Position numbers and translations under genes: made by a program. Of a stretch of DNA of 64,000 bases, positions 1 through 7,466 are shown piece by piece. The notes under the pieces were generated by a model. That model was given only the letters and a program-made list of their open reading frames with translations. It did no database searches and had not been told where the DNA came from. The stretch spans positions 1 through 64,000 of the forward strand of contig FSSI02000023.1 of NCBI GenBank assembly GCA_900149785.2, written 5' to 3'. Positions within the stretch are counted from its first letter, which is position 1. Every line of letters begins with the position of its first letter. This stretch comes from Sodalinema lacuna_A (GTDB lineage: Bacteria > Cyanobacteriota > Cyanobacteriia > Cyanobacteriales > Geitlerinemataceae).

Positions 1-948
1 AAAAATTAACCATTCTAAAAAAGTGTGGATATATTCCCAGACTCTTTCAATTGCATTGACTTCTGGACAATAAGGGGGCTGAAAAATCAAATATACATTT
101 TCAGGGAGCGATAAATTTTTAGCAGTATGGCTTCTAGCATTGTCAAGTTGAATAATATGAATTTCCTCGGGATAAGCCAAAGAGAACTGTTCCAAGAAGT
201 TTTCGAAGCATCCAGAATCAACGTGAGAATATTCATAAAAAAAGCTATTTCCAGTCCTCGGTTCAACCAAGCCATAGAGGTAAATGTATTCAAATTTCCA
301 TTGGTGCAATCCTTCTGGCTTAACACCTTTAAGAGTTAGTTTTTTGCCGCCAAGAGTCTGTAAACCTAGGCGTGTTTCATCACCGACCCAATAATGAATT
401 TCAGGAACCTTTTTGAAACAATTTTCAATGCTGGATTTCATGTCTGACAAGCGTTTGGGCAATTCTAACCAGAATTTTTTGATAGCTCCTTTGTCCTGCC
501 TTGCTGCTTTTGGTCGAGGAACTTTTAGCTTAGCCTGAAGCTCGTAACGAACACATCTATACAATGTACTATAACTTACAGAAACTCCTTTAATGAAGTT
601 TAACCAAAAATTGAGTTCTTTATAGCTAGAAAATCCTTGAGGGTCTCGTAGTTCTTGCTGTAGCTTGGCAACATCTTCTACCTTTATTTTTTTGGGTCGT
701 CCTGTTGACTTCTTTTCAGCCAACAATTCTTCAATCCCTCCTTCTCGATAGGAGCGTAACCAACGATGGACAATTGTTTCATCACGGGCTGCCAAGACCG
801 CTAGATGCCTAATACTATCTACGGCATTTATTTTCAACAGATATAGGGCTTGCACTTTGGCATAAGTTAGAGGTGTTTTTTGCTTTTTCATTAGTTCACG
901 AAGTTCTTCGGCAGACTCGAGAACCTCTACTTTCGACACTCCTGACAT
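1..948 (-). CDS. IS630-family transposase, 3' end off the window
   Basis: Reading the minus strand from an ATG at 948 gives an open frame of 316 codons that reaches the left edge without a stop. An N-terminal helix-turn-helix region (about residues 30-95, with the stretch IVHRWLRSYREGG) is followed by an RNase H-type DDE core: GDETR near residue 190, QLDNARSH near 269 and PEVNAIERVWEY with the acidic residue near 301. This spacing and the NAIERVW block are typical of IS630/Tc1-mariner transposases. A GAGGT ribosome-binding site lies just before the ATG. The frame is intact as far as it can be read, so the element may be active. It points away from the MoxR gene that starts 18 bases to its right. 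Confidence 0.9.
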   Translation of the reverse strand, partial: MSGVSKVEVLESAEELRELMKKQKTPLTYAKVQALYLLKINAVDSIRHLAVLAARDETIVHRWLRSYREGGIEELLAEKKSTGRPKKIKVEDVAKLQQELRDPQGFSSYKELNFWLNFIKGVSVSYSTLYRCVRYELQAKLKVPRPKAARQDKGAIKKFWLELPKRLSDMKSSIENCFKKVPEIHYWVGDETRLGLQTLGGKKLTLKGVKPEGLHQWKFEYIYLYGLVEPRTGNSFFYEYSHVDSGCFENFLEQFSLAYPEEIHIIQLDNARSHTAKNLSLPENVYLIFQPPYCPEVNAIERVWEYIHTFLEWLIF

Positions 949-965
949 AATTACCTCACTATTTT
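1..965 (-). mobile_element. IS630-type insertion sequence, partial
   Basis: This is the element carrying the transposase above. Only one end lies in the window, so terminal inverted repeats cannot be compared and the exact right boundary (somewhere about 950-1000) is unknown. IS630 elements normally insert at TA. Several TA dinucleotides lie between 960 and 1000, but none can be chosen without the other end. Confidence 0.6.
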
Positions 966-1883
966 TTGAGATTTAACTCTACGCTTCCATGTATAGCACA
1001 CTTTTTGAAAAATGGTATTGATTTAGTCCAAGCCGTCAACCTAGCTATTGCCCTAGAACGTCCTCTCTTTCTCCAAGGAGAACCGGGTTGTGGCAAAACT
1101 CTACTCGCTCCTGCCATTGCCTATGAATTTGCACAACGCTATCTTGAAAAGGGGCAAACTTGGCCCTACTTCCGCTGGAACATTAAATCAACCTCCACCG
1201 CCAAACAAGGCTGCTATATTTATGATGCCTTGGGTAAATTACGGGACGCTCAACTGGTCGGAACTCCTGCCTTAGACCGCTTCTTGAAGGATGAACAACG
1301 ACAACAACTGGTTGAGCGTCTTTCTGACCCCGAAGGCTATCTGGAATGGGGAGCAATGGGACGAGCATTACAACATCAGGAACGGCGGCCGATTCTCTTG
1401 ATTGATGAAATTGACAAGGCAGATATTGACTTTCCCAATGACTTGCTCTCAGTTCTCGAAGAAAGCTATTTTACTGTTGATGAAACTCAGAAGCGGGTTC
1501 CGGCTGAGGAAGATGGAGCTAAGAAACCTATTGTGATTGTTACCAGTAACCAAGAGCAAGACCTGCCGGAAGCTTTTTTACGACGTTGTTTGTTCTTTTA
1601 TTTGCCGTTCCCAGATAACGATCATCTTAAGGATATCATTAAATGTCATTTCCCAGCGTCGGAACAGGAGGAGATTATCGAGAAAGCAATTGCTAAGTTT
1701 TTAGAAATTCGCGGACAGGTTCCTCCCTATGGCAAGAAGCCCAGCACCAGCGAACTTCTCGACTGGCTTACTGTTTTAATTGGCCAGACAGATGCGTTGG
1801 AGAAAATTGATACAATCGCCCAAAACCCAGCCTATGCAGGAATTTTATTAAAATCTAAAGGAGAGCGCGATCGCCTGTCTTGA
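966..1883 (+). CDS. MoxR-type AAA+ ATPase, probably 5'-truncated by the IS
   Basis: 305-residue AAA+ protein of the MoxR (AAA_5) type. Walker A is GEPGCGKT at residues 38-45, Walker B is ILLIDE at 143-148, and a TSNQE sensor region with the arginine pair LRRC lies near 193-208. MoxR ATPases remodel or activate partner proteins, usually working with a von Willebrand factor A (vWA) protein, and one is encoded 90 bp downstream. The only start is a TTG at 966 in sequence next to the IS, and clear family similarity begins about residue 12. Relatives usually carry a longer N-terminus, so the original start and promoter were probably removed by the insertion. Expression may now depend on read-through or on a promoter inside the IS. 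The catalytic motifs are intact. Confidence 0.8.
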   Translation: MRFNSTLPCIAHFLKNGIDLVQAVNLAIALERPLFLQGEPGCGKTLLAPAIAYEFAQRYLEKGQTWPYFRWNIKSTSTAKQGCYIYDALGKLRDAQLVGTPALDRFLKDEQRQQLVERLSDPEGYLEWGAMGRALQHQERRPILLIDEIDKADIDFPNDLLSVLEESYFTVDETQKRVPAEEDGAKKPIVIVTSNQEQDLPEAFLRRCLFFYLPFPDNDHLKDIIKCHFPASEQEEIIEKAIAKFLEIRGQVPPYGKKPSTSELLDWLTVLIGQTDALEKIDTIAQNPAYAGILLKSKGERDRLS

Positions 1884-1972
1884 CCTAGCCAAAATAATAG
1901 AAAAAACCTAGAACGTTTACCGATAACCATGAATCACGTCATAATGCACCTGACCCAAAAATCAAAACCCCC

Positions 1973-3121
1973 ATGTCTTTTCCCTTATTTGAATTATTCT
2001 TAGAACTCCGTGACCCCCTGCGATTATCTCCCGAAGATTATCACCTCCTACTCACTGCCCTAGAGTTGGGATTCGGGCAACCTCAAGCTGTCAACAGTCA
2101 GGATTCCTTAAAACAGCTTTGCCGTCTCCTCTGGCTCAAAACTCAGGATGAGGCAACAGTTCGTTATTTTGAACGTGTCTTTCAACAACACTGCGCAGCC
2201 ACTGCAACCATCGCCCCAACTGCCACAGATTCCACCACTCTAACTGAGCCAACCGCCGCCCCAACGGTCATAGATTCCACCACTCCAAACGACCTAACCA
2301 ACGCCGAAACAACCACGGATTCCACCACCCCCAACGACTCAACCTCAGCCGCAACCCCCCCTACCGTTCCTCGGCCGCCGCAACCCCCCGCACCCCGTCG
2401 AGGTCCTAGAACTCTCAGTGCCTTTCAGGGAGGGGATTTGCCGCCCCCGGAGACCTCCGAGGAAGGCTATCGCCTACAACCGAGAGACAGTCCCGTTCAC
2501 CCCCGCCTGACTCGCCGAAGCTGGCGGAAAGTGCGGCGACTGCTGCGACGAGGCACCACAGGTCAGGTGGATATTGCCGCCACCCTCACCCAACTGGCAA
2601 CCCAGGGACGCTGTTTAAGCCCTCCCCTAGAAGCCAAACGAGTCAATGTCTTAGAACTACTCCTTCTCATCGATGTGGATGGGTCGATGGTTCCCTTTCG
2701 CTTTCCCCGCGATTGTCTTTTAGCCACCGTTGAACCGAAACACTTTGAGCGCGTCGAGCAGTATTATTTTCGTAATGTCCCCGAGAGATTTGTCTATTGC
2801 TCTGCCAAAGGGGCTGATATCCGACTCTTCGATGACCTCTTTGCCAGCCTCTCGCCCAGTCGTACCGTTGCCCTGATTTTTAGCGATGGGGGAGCTGCAC
2901 GAGGGGGATACAACAGTGATAGAGTGACCCTAACCCGTGCCTTTCTGCACCTGATTCAGCCCCATCTGCACGCTCTTGTCTGGGTGAATCCTATGCCCGA
3001 AGACCGCTGGCCAGACACCACCGCCGCCGCCATCGCTAGCGACCTGCAACAGCTCGGCAGCGCCATGTTTGAACTCAGCCAAGCCGGAGTCAGCCAAGCC
3101 CTCAGTCAACTCCGCCACTAG
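1973..3121 (+). CDS. vWA-domain protein partnered with the MoxR ATPase
   Basis: 382 residues. Residues 1-75 form a small helical domain. Residues 76-150 are a Thr/Pro-rich linker with imperfect repeats around DSTTPND. A vWA domain fills about 225-375. The metal-site motif reads DVDGS (D234-S238) where the usual form is DxSxS, and a second conserved loop is IFSDGG. A basic segment (RRSWRKVRRLLRRG) precedes the vWA fold. The arrangement with the MoxR gene upstream and an FGE-domain gene downstream resembles SAV_2336-type proteins, in which vWA and FGE parts are fused. Here they are split into two genes. The role is inferred as an adaptor between the ATPase and the FGE protein. Confidence 0.75.
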   Translation: MSFPLFELFLELRDPLRLSPEDYHLLLTALELGFGQPQAVNSQDSLKQLCRLLWLKTQDEATVRYFERVFQQHCAATATIAPTATDSTTLTEPTAAPTVIDSTTPNDLTNAETTTDSTTPNDSTSAATPPTVPRPPQPPAPRRGPRTLSAFQGGDLPPPETSEEGYRLQPRDSPVHPRLTRRSWRKVRRLLRRGTTGQVDIAATLTQLATQGRCLSPPLEAKRVNVLELLLLIDVDGSMVPFRFPRDCLLATVEPKHFERVEQYYFRNVPERFVYCSAKGADIRLFDDLFASLSPSRTVALIFSDGGAARGGYNSDRVTLTRAFLHLIQPHLHALVWVNPMPEDRWPDTTAAAIASDLQQLGSAMFELSQAGVSQALSQLRH

Positions 3122-3204
3122 CGCCTGATGACCCTGACAACGAACCGTCCGCAATAAAAAAGCACAACAAAGAAGCACCACAAAAAAGCACCATAAAGAA
3201 CCCC

Positions 3205-4713
3205 TTGTCTATTGCCTCATTCCCCCGCATCATCCGCAGTTTCCGGCAAACCTATGGGTTTCGCCATCTTGACCTTGCCTATCATGCCGCATTTCCCTTT
3301 GCTGTAACCTCGGAACTGCTCTATTGCTTGCGGGAAAACTTTCTCCCCAACTGTCCCTGGATTGCGGTTCCCGAGGTGTTGCTATTTCCCTGGTTTGACA
3401 GTGTAGGTGATGACCTCTACGAGATGGACCCGGAGGTGCGGGCCGTCTTATTACGGGAGTTAGGGCAGGACAGCCGTTTTGGAGAGGCCCGACTCCAGGA
3501 ACTGGCACGGTTTATGACGGCTTATGTGACAGCGAAGTTACCGAACAATCCCAGGATAACTCGGGACTTGGGGGGAGATTTTGACTGGCTGGCCTTGGCC
3601 TGTCTACCGGGTGATGAGGCGTCTCGGAAACTGCGCCAACGACTGCGGGATGCCATTGCTGAGGGACGGGATGATGAGCGGCAACGTTGGCTTGAGTTGG
3701 CGCAGGACCAGCAGGATGTCTTGCGCGAATTGGGGTTGGAACCCGCTGTATTGGATGGGGAGGAGGATGGCTTCCCACCCCTGGAAACGTTTGAGTTTAG
3801 ACAAGGGTATTTTGAGCCAGTGACGGCATCCGATGAGGTTGACCTCGAACCCTTTGCTTTTGAAACCGTGCAACTCAAAAAGGTTGAGTCAGAGGTGGAA
3901 ACTGAGCTTTCTCAGGGTCAGGGGTTGCAGTTTCTGGAGTCTCTGTTTAGTCCCGAGATGGCGTTTACTTTGGAAATGGTGCAAATTCCCGGAGGGACAT
4001 TTCTCATGGGAGCAGCAGAGGGTGAAGCAAAAGCTCGAAATAGTGAATTTCCTCAACATGAGGTGACAGTACCCGAATTTTTCCTGGGTAAATATCCCGT
4101 CACTCAGGCACAGTGGTACGCTGTTGCCACAGGACTAACCGAGATTGGGCGGGACTTAAAACCTTATCCCTCACGGTTTAAAGGCGAGAACCGTCCTGTT
4201 GAACAGGTGAGTTGGCATGACGCAATCGAGTTTTGCGCGCGGCTGTCCCAAGCAACAGGACGGGACTATCGACTTCCCAGTGAAGCGGAATGGGAATATG
4301 CCTGCCGTGCCGGGACTACAACACCATTCTCCTTTGGCGATATCATAACGACTGACGTAGCCAACTATAATGGCAACTCTACCTATGGTCAAAGTCCCAA
4401 AGGTGAACATCGTAAACAGACGACCCCTGTGGGAAGTTTTCCCGCCAATGGCTTTGGGCTGTATGATATGCACGGCAATGTTTATGAGTGGTGTTTAGAT
4501 GCGTGGCATGACAATTATCAGGGTGTTGTGTTCAGCGATGGTCGTCCCTGGTTGGATGAGGAGGCTACAGAAAATCGGCGACTCCTGCGCGGTGGTTCTT
4601 GGGACGTCTTCCCTAGGAACTGCCGTTCTGCCAACCGCAGCATGTATCCCCCGAGCGCTCGTTATTACCGCTTCGGTTTTCGGGTGTGTTGTTCCGTGGC
4701 GCAGACTCCATAG
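3205..4713 (+). CDS. Protein with N-terminal conflict-system domain and C-terminal FGE/C-type-lectin domain
   Basis: 502 residues from a TTG. The frame stays open upstream into the vWA gene, but no better start is visible, so the true start is uncertain. Residues 1-210 resemble the segment that joins vWA and FGE domains in SAV_2336-type proteins (VPEVLLFPW, LYEMDPEVRAVLLREL, GDFDWLAL). Residues 255-500 are an FGE/sulfatase-modifying domain, which has a C-type-lectin fold: MVQIPGGTFLMG, FFLGKYPVTQAQW, YRLPSEAEWEYACRAG, DMHGNVYEWC, LRGGSW, GFRVCC. In this context the domain is more likely a ligand-sensing or effector module than an enzyme that makes formylglycine. The C-terminal codons look like a DGR variable region (separate entry). 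Same strand as the MoxR and vWA genes, 83 bp after the vWA stop. Confidence 0.75.
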   Translation: MSIASFPRIIRSFRQTYGFRHLDLAYHAAFPFAVTSELLYCLRENFLPNCPWIAVPEVLLFPWFDSVGDDLYEMDPEVRAVLLRELGQDSRFGEARLQELARFMTAYVTAKLPNNPRITRDLGGDFDWLALACLPGDEASRKLRQRLRDAIAEGRDDERQRWLELAQDQQDVLRELGLEPAVLDGEEDGFPPLETFEFRQGYFEPVTASDEVDLEPFAFETVQLKKVESEVETELSQGQGLQFLESLFSPEMAFTLEMVQIPGGTFLMGAAEGEAKARNSEFPQHEVTVPEFFLGKYPVTQAQWYAVATGLTEIGRDLKPYPSRFKGENRPVEQVSWHDAIEFCARLSQATGRDYRLPSEAEWEYACRAGTTTPFSFGDIITTDVANYNGNSTYGQSPKGEHRKQTTPVGSFPANGFGLYDMHGNVYEWCLDAWHDNYQGVVFSDGRPWLDEEATENRRLLRGGSWDVFPRNCRSANRSMYPPSARYYRFGFRVCCSVAQTP

Positions 4714-4752
4714 CCCTTTGCGTTTTATTACCTTTGCTCTTTGTTTTCTTTC
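4603..4752 (+). other. Candidate DGR-type variable region 1 with conserved 3' flank
   Basis: The stretch between the Trp of LRGGSW and the invariant GFRVCC corresponds to the surface loops of the lectin fold that are mutated in known DGR targets. Aligned with the second FGE gene, codon pairs such as GAC/CAC, GTC/CAC, TTC/CCC, AGC/TCC, ATG/AGG, TAT/AAT, CCC/ATC, CCG/CTG and GCT/GTT differ at bases 1 and/or 2 and keep base 3. That is expected if a template had AAC, AAT or AAG codons whose adenines were replaced. Similarity continues past the stop codon: 32 of 39 bases from the TAG match the second copy. Confidence 0.5.
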
Positions 4753-4788
4753 CTCAAGCAAGACTTCCTATCTGTCCCCGCCTCCGCT

Positions 4789-5619
4789 ATGACTTCCCCG
4801 ATACCATATCGCCTCCGCCGTCGTCCCCGAACTGCTCGGCAATATCGAGAAGACTTAGGAGAGGGGGTGATACTGGAAATGGTGCAGATTCCCGGAGGGA
4901 CATTTCTCATGGGAGCAGCAGAGGGGGAGGACGGGGCTAGAGATAATGAGTTTCCCCAACATTCGGTGACAGTTGCCGAGTTTTTCCTGGGGAAATATCC
5001 CGTGACTCAGGCGCAGTGGCGTGCCGTTGCCAGGGGACTGCCCAAGATTGAGCGTGACCTTGACCCAGACCCCTCAAGGTTTAAGGGGGACACTCATCCA
5101 GTTGAGCGAGTCAATTGGTATGAAGCGGTGGAGTTTTGCCAGCGCCTCAGCCAAGCGACGGGACGGGACTATCGGCTCCCCAGTGAAGCGGAATGGGAAT
5201 ATGCCTGTCGTGCGGGAACGACGACACCGTTCTCTTTTGGGGAAATGATAGCTACTGATGTAGCCAACTATGATGGCCAATATATTTATGGTTACAGTCC
5301 CAAAGGAGAATATCGTAGACAGACAACCCCTGTGGGGAGTTTTCCCGCTAATGGCTTTGGGCTGTACGATATGCACGGCAATGTTTATGAATGGTGTTTA
5401 GATGTGTGGCATAAAAATTATCGGGGTGCGCCCAGTGATGGTCGTCCCTGGTTGGATGACAGGATGACAGAAAATTTACGGCTCCTGCGTGGTGGTTCGT
5501 GGCACCACCCCCCTAGGAACTGTCGTTGTGCAGATCGCTCCAGGAATATCCTGGATGTTCGCCTCGACAAATACGGCGTCGGTTTTCGGGTTTGTTGTTC
5601 CGTGGCGCGGACTCTATAG
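4789..5619 (+). CDS. Second FGE/C-type-lectin domain protein, paralogue without the N-terminal domain
   Basis: 276 residues from the ATG at 4789. A TTG at 4741 is a possible alternative, but it lies in the conserved 3' flank of the previous gene. The protein has a short basic N-terminus followed directly by the FGE domain: GVILEMVQIPGGTF, KYPVTQAQW, YRLPSEAEWEYACRAG, DMHGNVYEWC, LRGGSW, GFRVCC. It is closely related to residues 255-502 of the upstream protein, so the module was duplicated in tandem. Most differences are concentrated in the last ~30 codons. It lies 75 bp downstream on the same strand and probably belongs to the same operon. Its role is inferred to be an extra recognition module for the MoxR-vWA system. 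Confidence 0.75.
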   Translation: MTSPIPYRLRRRPRTARQYREDLGEGVILEMVQIPGGTFLMGAAEGEDGARDNEFPQHSVTVAEFFLGKYPVTQAQWRAVARGLPKIERDLDPDPSRFKGDTHPVERVNWYEAVEFCQRLSQATGRDYRLPSEAEWEYACRAGTTTPFSFGEMIATDVANYDGQYIYGYSPKGEYRRQTTPVGSFPANGFGLYDMHGNVYEWCLDVWHKNYRGAPSDGRPWLDDRMTENLRLLRGGSWHHPPRNCRCADRSRNILDVRLDKYGVGFRVCCSVARTL

Positions 5620-5656
5620 CCCTTGGTGCTTTATCTCTATTGCTCTTTGTTTTCTG
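5503..5656 (+). other. Candidate DGR-type variable region 2 with conserved 3' flank
   Basis: This is the counterpart of variable region 1. It encodes HHP-P-RN-CR between GGSW and GFRV, then a divergent loop two codons longer than in the first copy. The spacing fits the layout of published cyanobacterial DGR targets, where runs of Asn codons in the template sit after GGSW and after CRSA. The conserved flank (TAGCCCTT to TTTGTTTTCT) ends where a DUF2887 gene fragment begins, at about 5656. Confidence 0.5.
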
Positions 5657-5899
5657 TTTAAACTGATTGAAACCATTGTTATTTATAAACTTCCCGAAGC
5701 CAGTCGCGAGGAGATTGCTCAAATGTTAGGAATTACGGATTTGAAACAAACCCGCTTTTATCAAGAGGCCTTTTTGGAGGGTCAAGAAGCCGAACAGCGA
5801 AAGTTAATTCGACGGCTGCGAGATCGCAACCATTCCCCGGAAGACATCGCACAACTGCTGGATGTATCCGTGGAGGAGGTGCAACGGTCGTTGACGTGA
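5656..5899 (+). pseudogene. 3' fragment of a DUF2887-type gene
   Basis: The frame from about 5656 to a TGA at 5899 encodes a C-terminal piece (LIETIVIYKLPEAS, QMLGITDLKQTRFYQEAFLEG, SVEEVQRSLT) closely matching the end of the intact DUF2887 gene downstream. The N-terminal nuclease-like core is absent and the fragment joins directly to the 3' flank of the FGE gene. An in-frame ATG at 5723 could still start a 58-residue peptide, but there is no sign that it is functional. Confidence 0.75.
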
Positions 5900-5930
5900 G
5901 GGTGACGCGGGGGTGGGGTGCTGGGGGTTG

Positions 5931-5963
5931 AGACACTCGGTTTCTGCGAGAAACCGGGTGTCT
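5931..5963. repeat. Hairpin repeat, copy A
   Basis: Two 15-base arms (AGACACTCGGTTTCT and AGAAACCGGGTGTCT, one G-T pair) are separated by three bases. The same element follows each of the three downstream DUF2887 tails and occurs again at 59999-60031. Confidence 0.85.
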
Positions 5964-6024
5964 GGATGAGTTGCGGTGGACTTGGAGATACAATCACTTC
6001 AGCCGGTCAATCGCCATTAAGTCT

Positions 6025-6819
6025 GTGAAAACTGATAGCATCTTCTACCGCATCTTCCAACAATATCCTCGGAGTCTCTTCGACCTCCTCCAGCGTCCGA
6101 GTGATGAAGCCCAGGAATATCAGTTCACCTCCGTGGAAGTGAAACAACTGGCCTTTCGCCTCGATGGTCTATTCCTACCCACCGGTGACAGTCCCCAGCA
6201 GCCACTGTATCTAGTGGAAGTCCAATTCCAAGCTGACGACAGTCTCTATTACCGGCTTTTTGCGGAACTCTTCCTCTATCTGCGACAGTATCGGCCGTCT
6301 CATCCCTGGCGGGTGGTGGTCATCTATCCAACGCGACGCACGGAACGACCGGAGTTGCATCAGTTCCAAGACTTGCTAGAGTGCGATCGCGTCACTCGGA
6401 TTTATCTCAATGAACTCCCGGACTCGGACCGTTTTGGGGTCAACCTGATGAAACTGGTCGTCGAACCCGAATCGGCCGCGATAGAATCGGCACAGGTACT
6501 CATTCAACAGACTCAGGAGCGTTTCCCAGCCACGCCGCTACAACGAGATCTGATTGACTTGATTGAAACCATTGTCGTTTACAAGCTTCCCGAAGCCAGT
6601 CGCGAGGAGATTGCCCAAATGTTAGGAATTACGGATTTGAAACAAACCCGCTTTTATCAAGAGGCCTTTTTGGAGGGTCAACAAGAGGGCCGTCAAGAAG
6701 GTCAGGAAGAGGAACGACGGCTCCTAATTCGACGGATGCGCGATCTCAACTACTCCCTAGAAGACATCGCGCAAGTGCTTAATGTATCTGTTGAGGAGGT
6801 GCAACGGTTCCTGACGTAA
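6025..6819 (+). CDS. DUF2887 protein (PD-(D/E)XK nuclease-like, Rpn/transposase-associated)
   Basis: 264 residues from a GTG at 6025. The normal family start MKTDSIFYRIFQ corresponds to VKTDSIFYRIFQ, and a TTG at 5971 would add an unrelated leader. The core holds the acidic LDGLF and LVEVQFQ pattern expected of a PD-(D/E)XK fold, followed by YRLFAELFLYLRQYRP. The C-terminal ~85 residues form a helical tail with an EGQQEGRQEGQEEERR segment and a final helix-turn-helix-like DIAQVLNVSVEEVQ. Such genes are abundant in cyanobacteria, are related to Rpn recombination-promoting nucleases, and often occur in many copies. The tail is the part repeated before and after this gene. Confidence 0.8.
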   Translation: MKTDSIFYRIFQQYPRSLFDLLQRPSDEAQEYQFTSVEVKQLAFRLDGLFLPTGDSPQQPLYLVEVQFQADDSLYYRLFAELFLYLRQYRPSHPWRVVVIYPTRRTERPELHQFQDLLECDRVTRIYLNELPDSDRFGVNLMKLVVEPESAAIESAQVLIQQTQERFPATPLQRDLIDLIETIVVYKLPEASREEIAQMLGITDLKQTRFYQEAFLEGQQEGRQEGQEEERRLLIRRMRDLNYSLEDIAQVLNVSVEEVQRFLT

Positions 6820-6850
6820 GTGTGACGCGGGGGTGGCCGGCTGGGGGTTG

Positions 6851-6883
6851 AGACACTCGGTTTCTGCCAGAAACCGGGTGTCT
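6851..6883. repeat. Hairpin repeat, copy B
   Basis: Same 33-bp hairpin as copy A, 31 bp after the stop of the intact DUF2887 gene. It may act as a weak transcription end or be a passive mobile palindrome. Confidence 0.85.
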
Positions 6884-6938
6884 GGGTGGAGCGAGCGTTT
6901 CCCAAGTTCCCAACGCCAGTCGCGAGGAGATTGCCCAA

Positions 6939-7127
6939 ATGTTTGAAATCACGGATTTAAAACAAACCCGCTTTTATCAAGAGGCCTTTTTGGAGGGCCG
7001 TCAAGAAGGCCAGGAAGAAGAACGACGACTCCTAATTCGACGGATGCGCGATCGCAACTACTCCCTAGAAGACATCGCGCAAGTGCTTAATGTATCTGTT
7101 GAGGAGGTGCAACGGTTCCTGACGTAA
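6939..7127 (+). pseudogene. DUF2887 tail fragment, tandem copy 1
   Basis: A 62-codon frame (MFEITDLKQTRFYQEAFLEG to EEVQRFLT) equals the C-terminal tail of the DUF2887 gene with no nuclease core. It has an ATG and a stop, but no clear ribosome-binding site. It is best treated as a duplicated gene remnant. Confidence 0.7.
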
Positions 7128-7158
7128 GTGTGACGCGGGGGTGGCCGGCTGGGGGTTG

Positions 7159-7191
7159 AGACACTCGGTTTCTGCCAGAAACCGGGTGTCT
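7159..7191. repeat. Hairpin repeat, copy C
   Basis: Same hairpin, inside the second 308-bp unit. Confidence 0.85.
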
Positions 7192-7246
7192 GGGTGGAGC
7201 GAGCGTTTCCCAAGTTCCCAACGCCAGTCGCGAGGAGATTGCCCAA

Positions 7247-7435
7247 ATGTTTGAAATCACGGATTTAAAACAAACCCGCTTTTATCAAGAGGCCTTTTTG
7301 GAGGGCCGTCAAGAAGGCCAGGAAGAAGAACGACGACTCCTAATTCGACGGATGCGCGATCGCAACTACTCCCTAGAAGACATCGCGCAAGTGCTTAATG
7401 TATCTGTTGAGGAGGTGCAACGGTTGTTGACGTGA
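7247..7435 (+). pseudogene. DUF2887 tail fragment, tandem copy 2
   Basis: This is the second 62-codon copy, identical to the first except near the stop (QRLLT for QRFLT). The near-identity of the two copies shows that the duplication is young or is being homogenised. Confidence 0.7.
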
Positions 7436-7466
7436 GGGTGACGCGGGGGGGGATTGCTGGGGGTTG

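Larger units (their letters stand above)
6826..7441 (+). repeat. Two 308-bp tandem direct repeats of the DUF2887 3' end
   Basis: Units 6826-7133 and 7134-7441 are nearly identical, differing mainly in the last ~15 bases. Each holds a hairpin repeat, a short spacer, the DUF2887 tail coding segment and its stop codon. The preceding full gene supplies a third, slightly diverged copy of the tail. The structure indicates recent unequal duplication. Confidence 0.9.

Noticed and set aside
87..326. Short frames on both strands inside the transposase
   Set aside because: They are other reading frames of the transposase, which itself reads through to the left edge.
5489..5899. Single long gene covering the end of the second FGE gene and the DUF2887 fragment
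   Set aside because: The first half is an out-of-frame reading of the FGE coding sequence. Only 5656-5899 resembles a protein.
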